From positions 124,001-188,000 of the forward strand of contig NZ_JACEFJ010000007.1 of NCBI RefSeq assembly GCF_015354735.1: a stretch of 64,000 nt of DNA, written 5' to 3'. The position numbers and the translations under genes were made by a program. The first letter of the stretch is position 1. Each line of letters begins with the position of its first letter. The notes below the pieces were generated by a model. It ran no database searches. It was not told where the DNA came from and worked only from the letters and a program-made list of their open reading frames with translations. Of this stretch, positions 63,533 to 64,000 are shown piece after piece. Origin of the DNA: Pararhodonellum marinum (GTDB lineage: Bacteria; Bacteroidota; Bacteroidia; Cytophagales; Cyclobacteriaceae).

Positions 63533-64000
63533 ATGAAAAGAGTCGCTATTTTATCCATTGATGGTGGGGGCATCCGGGGCATCATTCCAGGTGTGATCCT
63601 CAGAGTCATAGAAGAAAAAATCCAAAGAAAAACCAACAACCCGGATTCGCGATTGGTGGACTACATAGATTTTGTAGCGGGTACCAGCACAGGTGGTATT
63701 TTGGGTTGCGGCATGCTGATCCCGGATGCCGAAAATCCAGAAAGGCCAAAATACACCATGCAGCAGGTAGTGAATCTTTACTTAGAGCATGGTGGAGAAA
63801 TTTTCAGAAAACCGTTTGGACATCAGCTTGTAAGCATTTTTGGGGTGAGACGGGAAAAATTTCCCAATTCCAACCTGACCCAAATTCTGGAAAAGGAATT
63901 CGGGGATACCAGACTCAGCCAACTTTTGAGGCCTTGTATTTTTACGGCTTATGACATAGAAAACCGGCAGGCTACTTTCTTCAAACAAGCCAGGGCCTGT
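63533..64000 (+). CDS. Patatin-like phospholipase, 3' end outside the window
   Basis: The first 156 codons of a soluble patatin-family lipid acyl hydrolase. The oxyanion-hole motif DGGGIRG lies at 10-16 and the nucleophile Ser52 in GTSTGG at 51-55 in order; the catalytic DGG would follow beyond the edge. No signal peptide is seen, so it is cytoplasmic, unlike the exported patatin-barrel protein at 40739. Close relatives with this layout include both housekeeping lipases and CapV-like effectors of CBASS anti-phage systems; the nearby genes give no CBASS context on the left side. Confidence 0.88.
   Translation, partial: MKRVAILSIDGGGIRGIIPGVILRVIEEKIQRKTNNPDSRLVDYIDFVAGTSTGGILGCGMLIPDAENPERPKYTMQQVVNLYLEHGGEIFRKPFGHQLVSIFGVRREKFPNSNLTQILEKEFGDTRLSQLLRPCIFTAYDIENRQATFFKQARAC

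Overview
The window is a chromosomal stretch of a Bacteroidota bacterium, most probably of the order Cytophagales and close to the Cyclobacteriaceae. This placement is an inference from gene content and signals: a TamL lipoprotein next to TamB, LptE-SecG and miaB gene order, many lipoproteins with a short lipobox, few Shine-Dalgarno sites, and promoters of the Bacteroidota type (TTTG, a spacer of about 19, then TAnnTTTG). The clearest such promoter drives two tRNA-Glu genes at 1451-1481. Most of the window is ordinary core and metabolic sequence with tight gene packing.

Layout. 1-2.6 kb: the end of a secreted SGNH hydrolase, a tandem pair of tRNA-Glu genes on the minus strand, and a 1-Cys peroxiredoxin. 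2.7-4.1 kb: an IS4-family insertion sequence sitting inside a run of ATCGTAA heptamers; its transposase appears frameshifted near the N-terminus. 4.2-11.5 kb: outer-membrane assembly genes tamB and tamL on the minus strand. 12.2-16.9 kb: miaB, a sigma-54 activator without a receiver domain, lptE, a TPR-like protein and secG. 17-25 kb: a fatty acid hydroxylase, an unknown gene, groES-groEL, an orphan receiver, corA, and proB-proA. 25.0-25.9 kb: nine tandem 93-bp units made of CACAGAT and ATCTGTG boxes. 26-34.6 kb: hppD, a phosphohexomutase, an aspartoacylase-like peptidase, murB, a dCMP deaminase, small lipoproteins, a second orphan receiver, an extremely acidic small protein and a 49-residue membrane protein. 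34.9-50.8 kb: a POT peptide transporter, pckA, a PIG-L deacetylase, a cyclophilin, a patatin-barrel fusion, a CNT nucleoside transporter, etfBA with a bifunctional nuclease gene, a secreted erythromycin esterase-like protein and an FAD-linked oxidase.

51-56.2 kb is the most coherent regulatory unit. A GAF-PAS sigma-54 activator is followed by two palindromes, a -24/-12 promoter, an OsmC-like gene, a CPA-type cation/proton antiporter and a second, classical OsmC peroxidase. groES also has a -24/-12 type promoter, preceded by repeated AACTGACA sites. The window therefore carries two sigma-54 activators and two candidate sigma-54 promoters, which suggests, without proving, that stress genes here use RpoN. 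56.4-58.1 kb holds a small AT-rich pair (one gene resembles DUF2185/Imm33 immunity proteins), a zinc-ribbon gene and a short ssb with helically phased CAAACG repeats upstream. 58.3-64 kb ends with a Tet-like MFS pump, a DUF4153 protein, a YfcC-type transporter and a patatin cut by the window edge.

No CRISPR array, prophage, complete defence system or rRNA gene was seen. The features that best merit follow-up are the hairpin repeat array, the two sigma-54 promoter regions, the phased repeats before ssb, and the acidic and immunity-like small genes.
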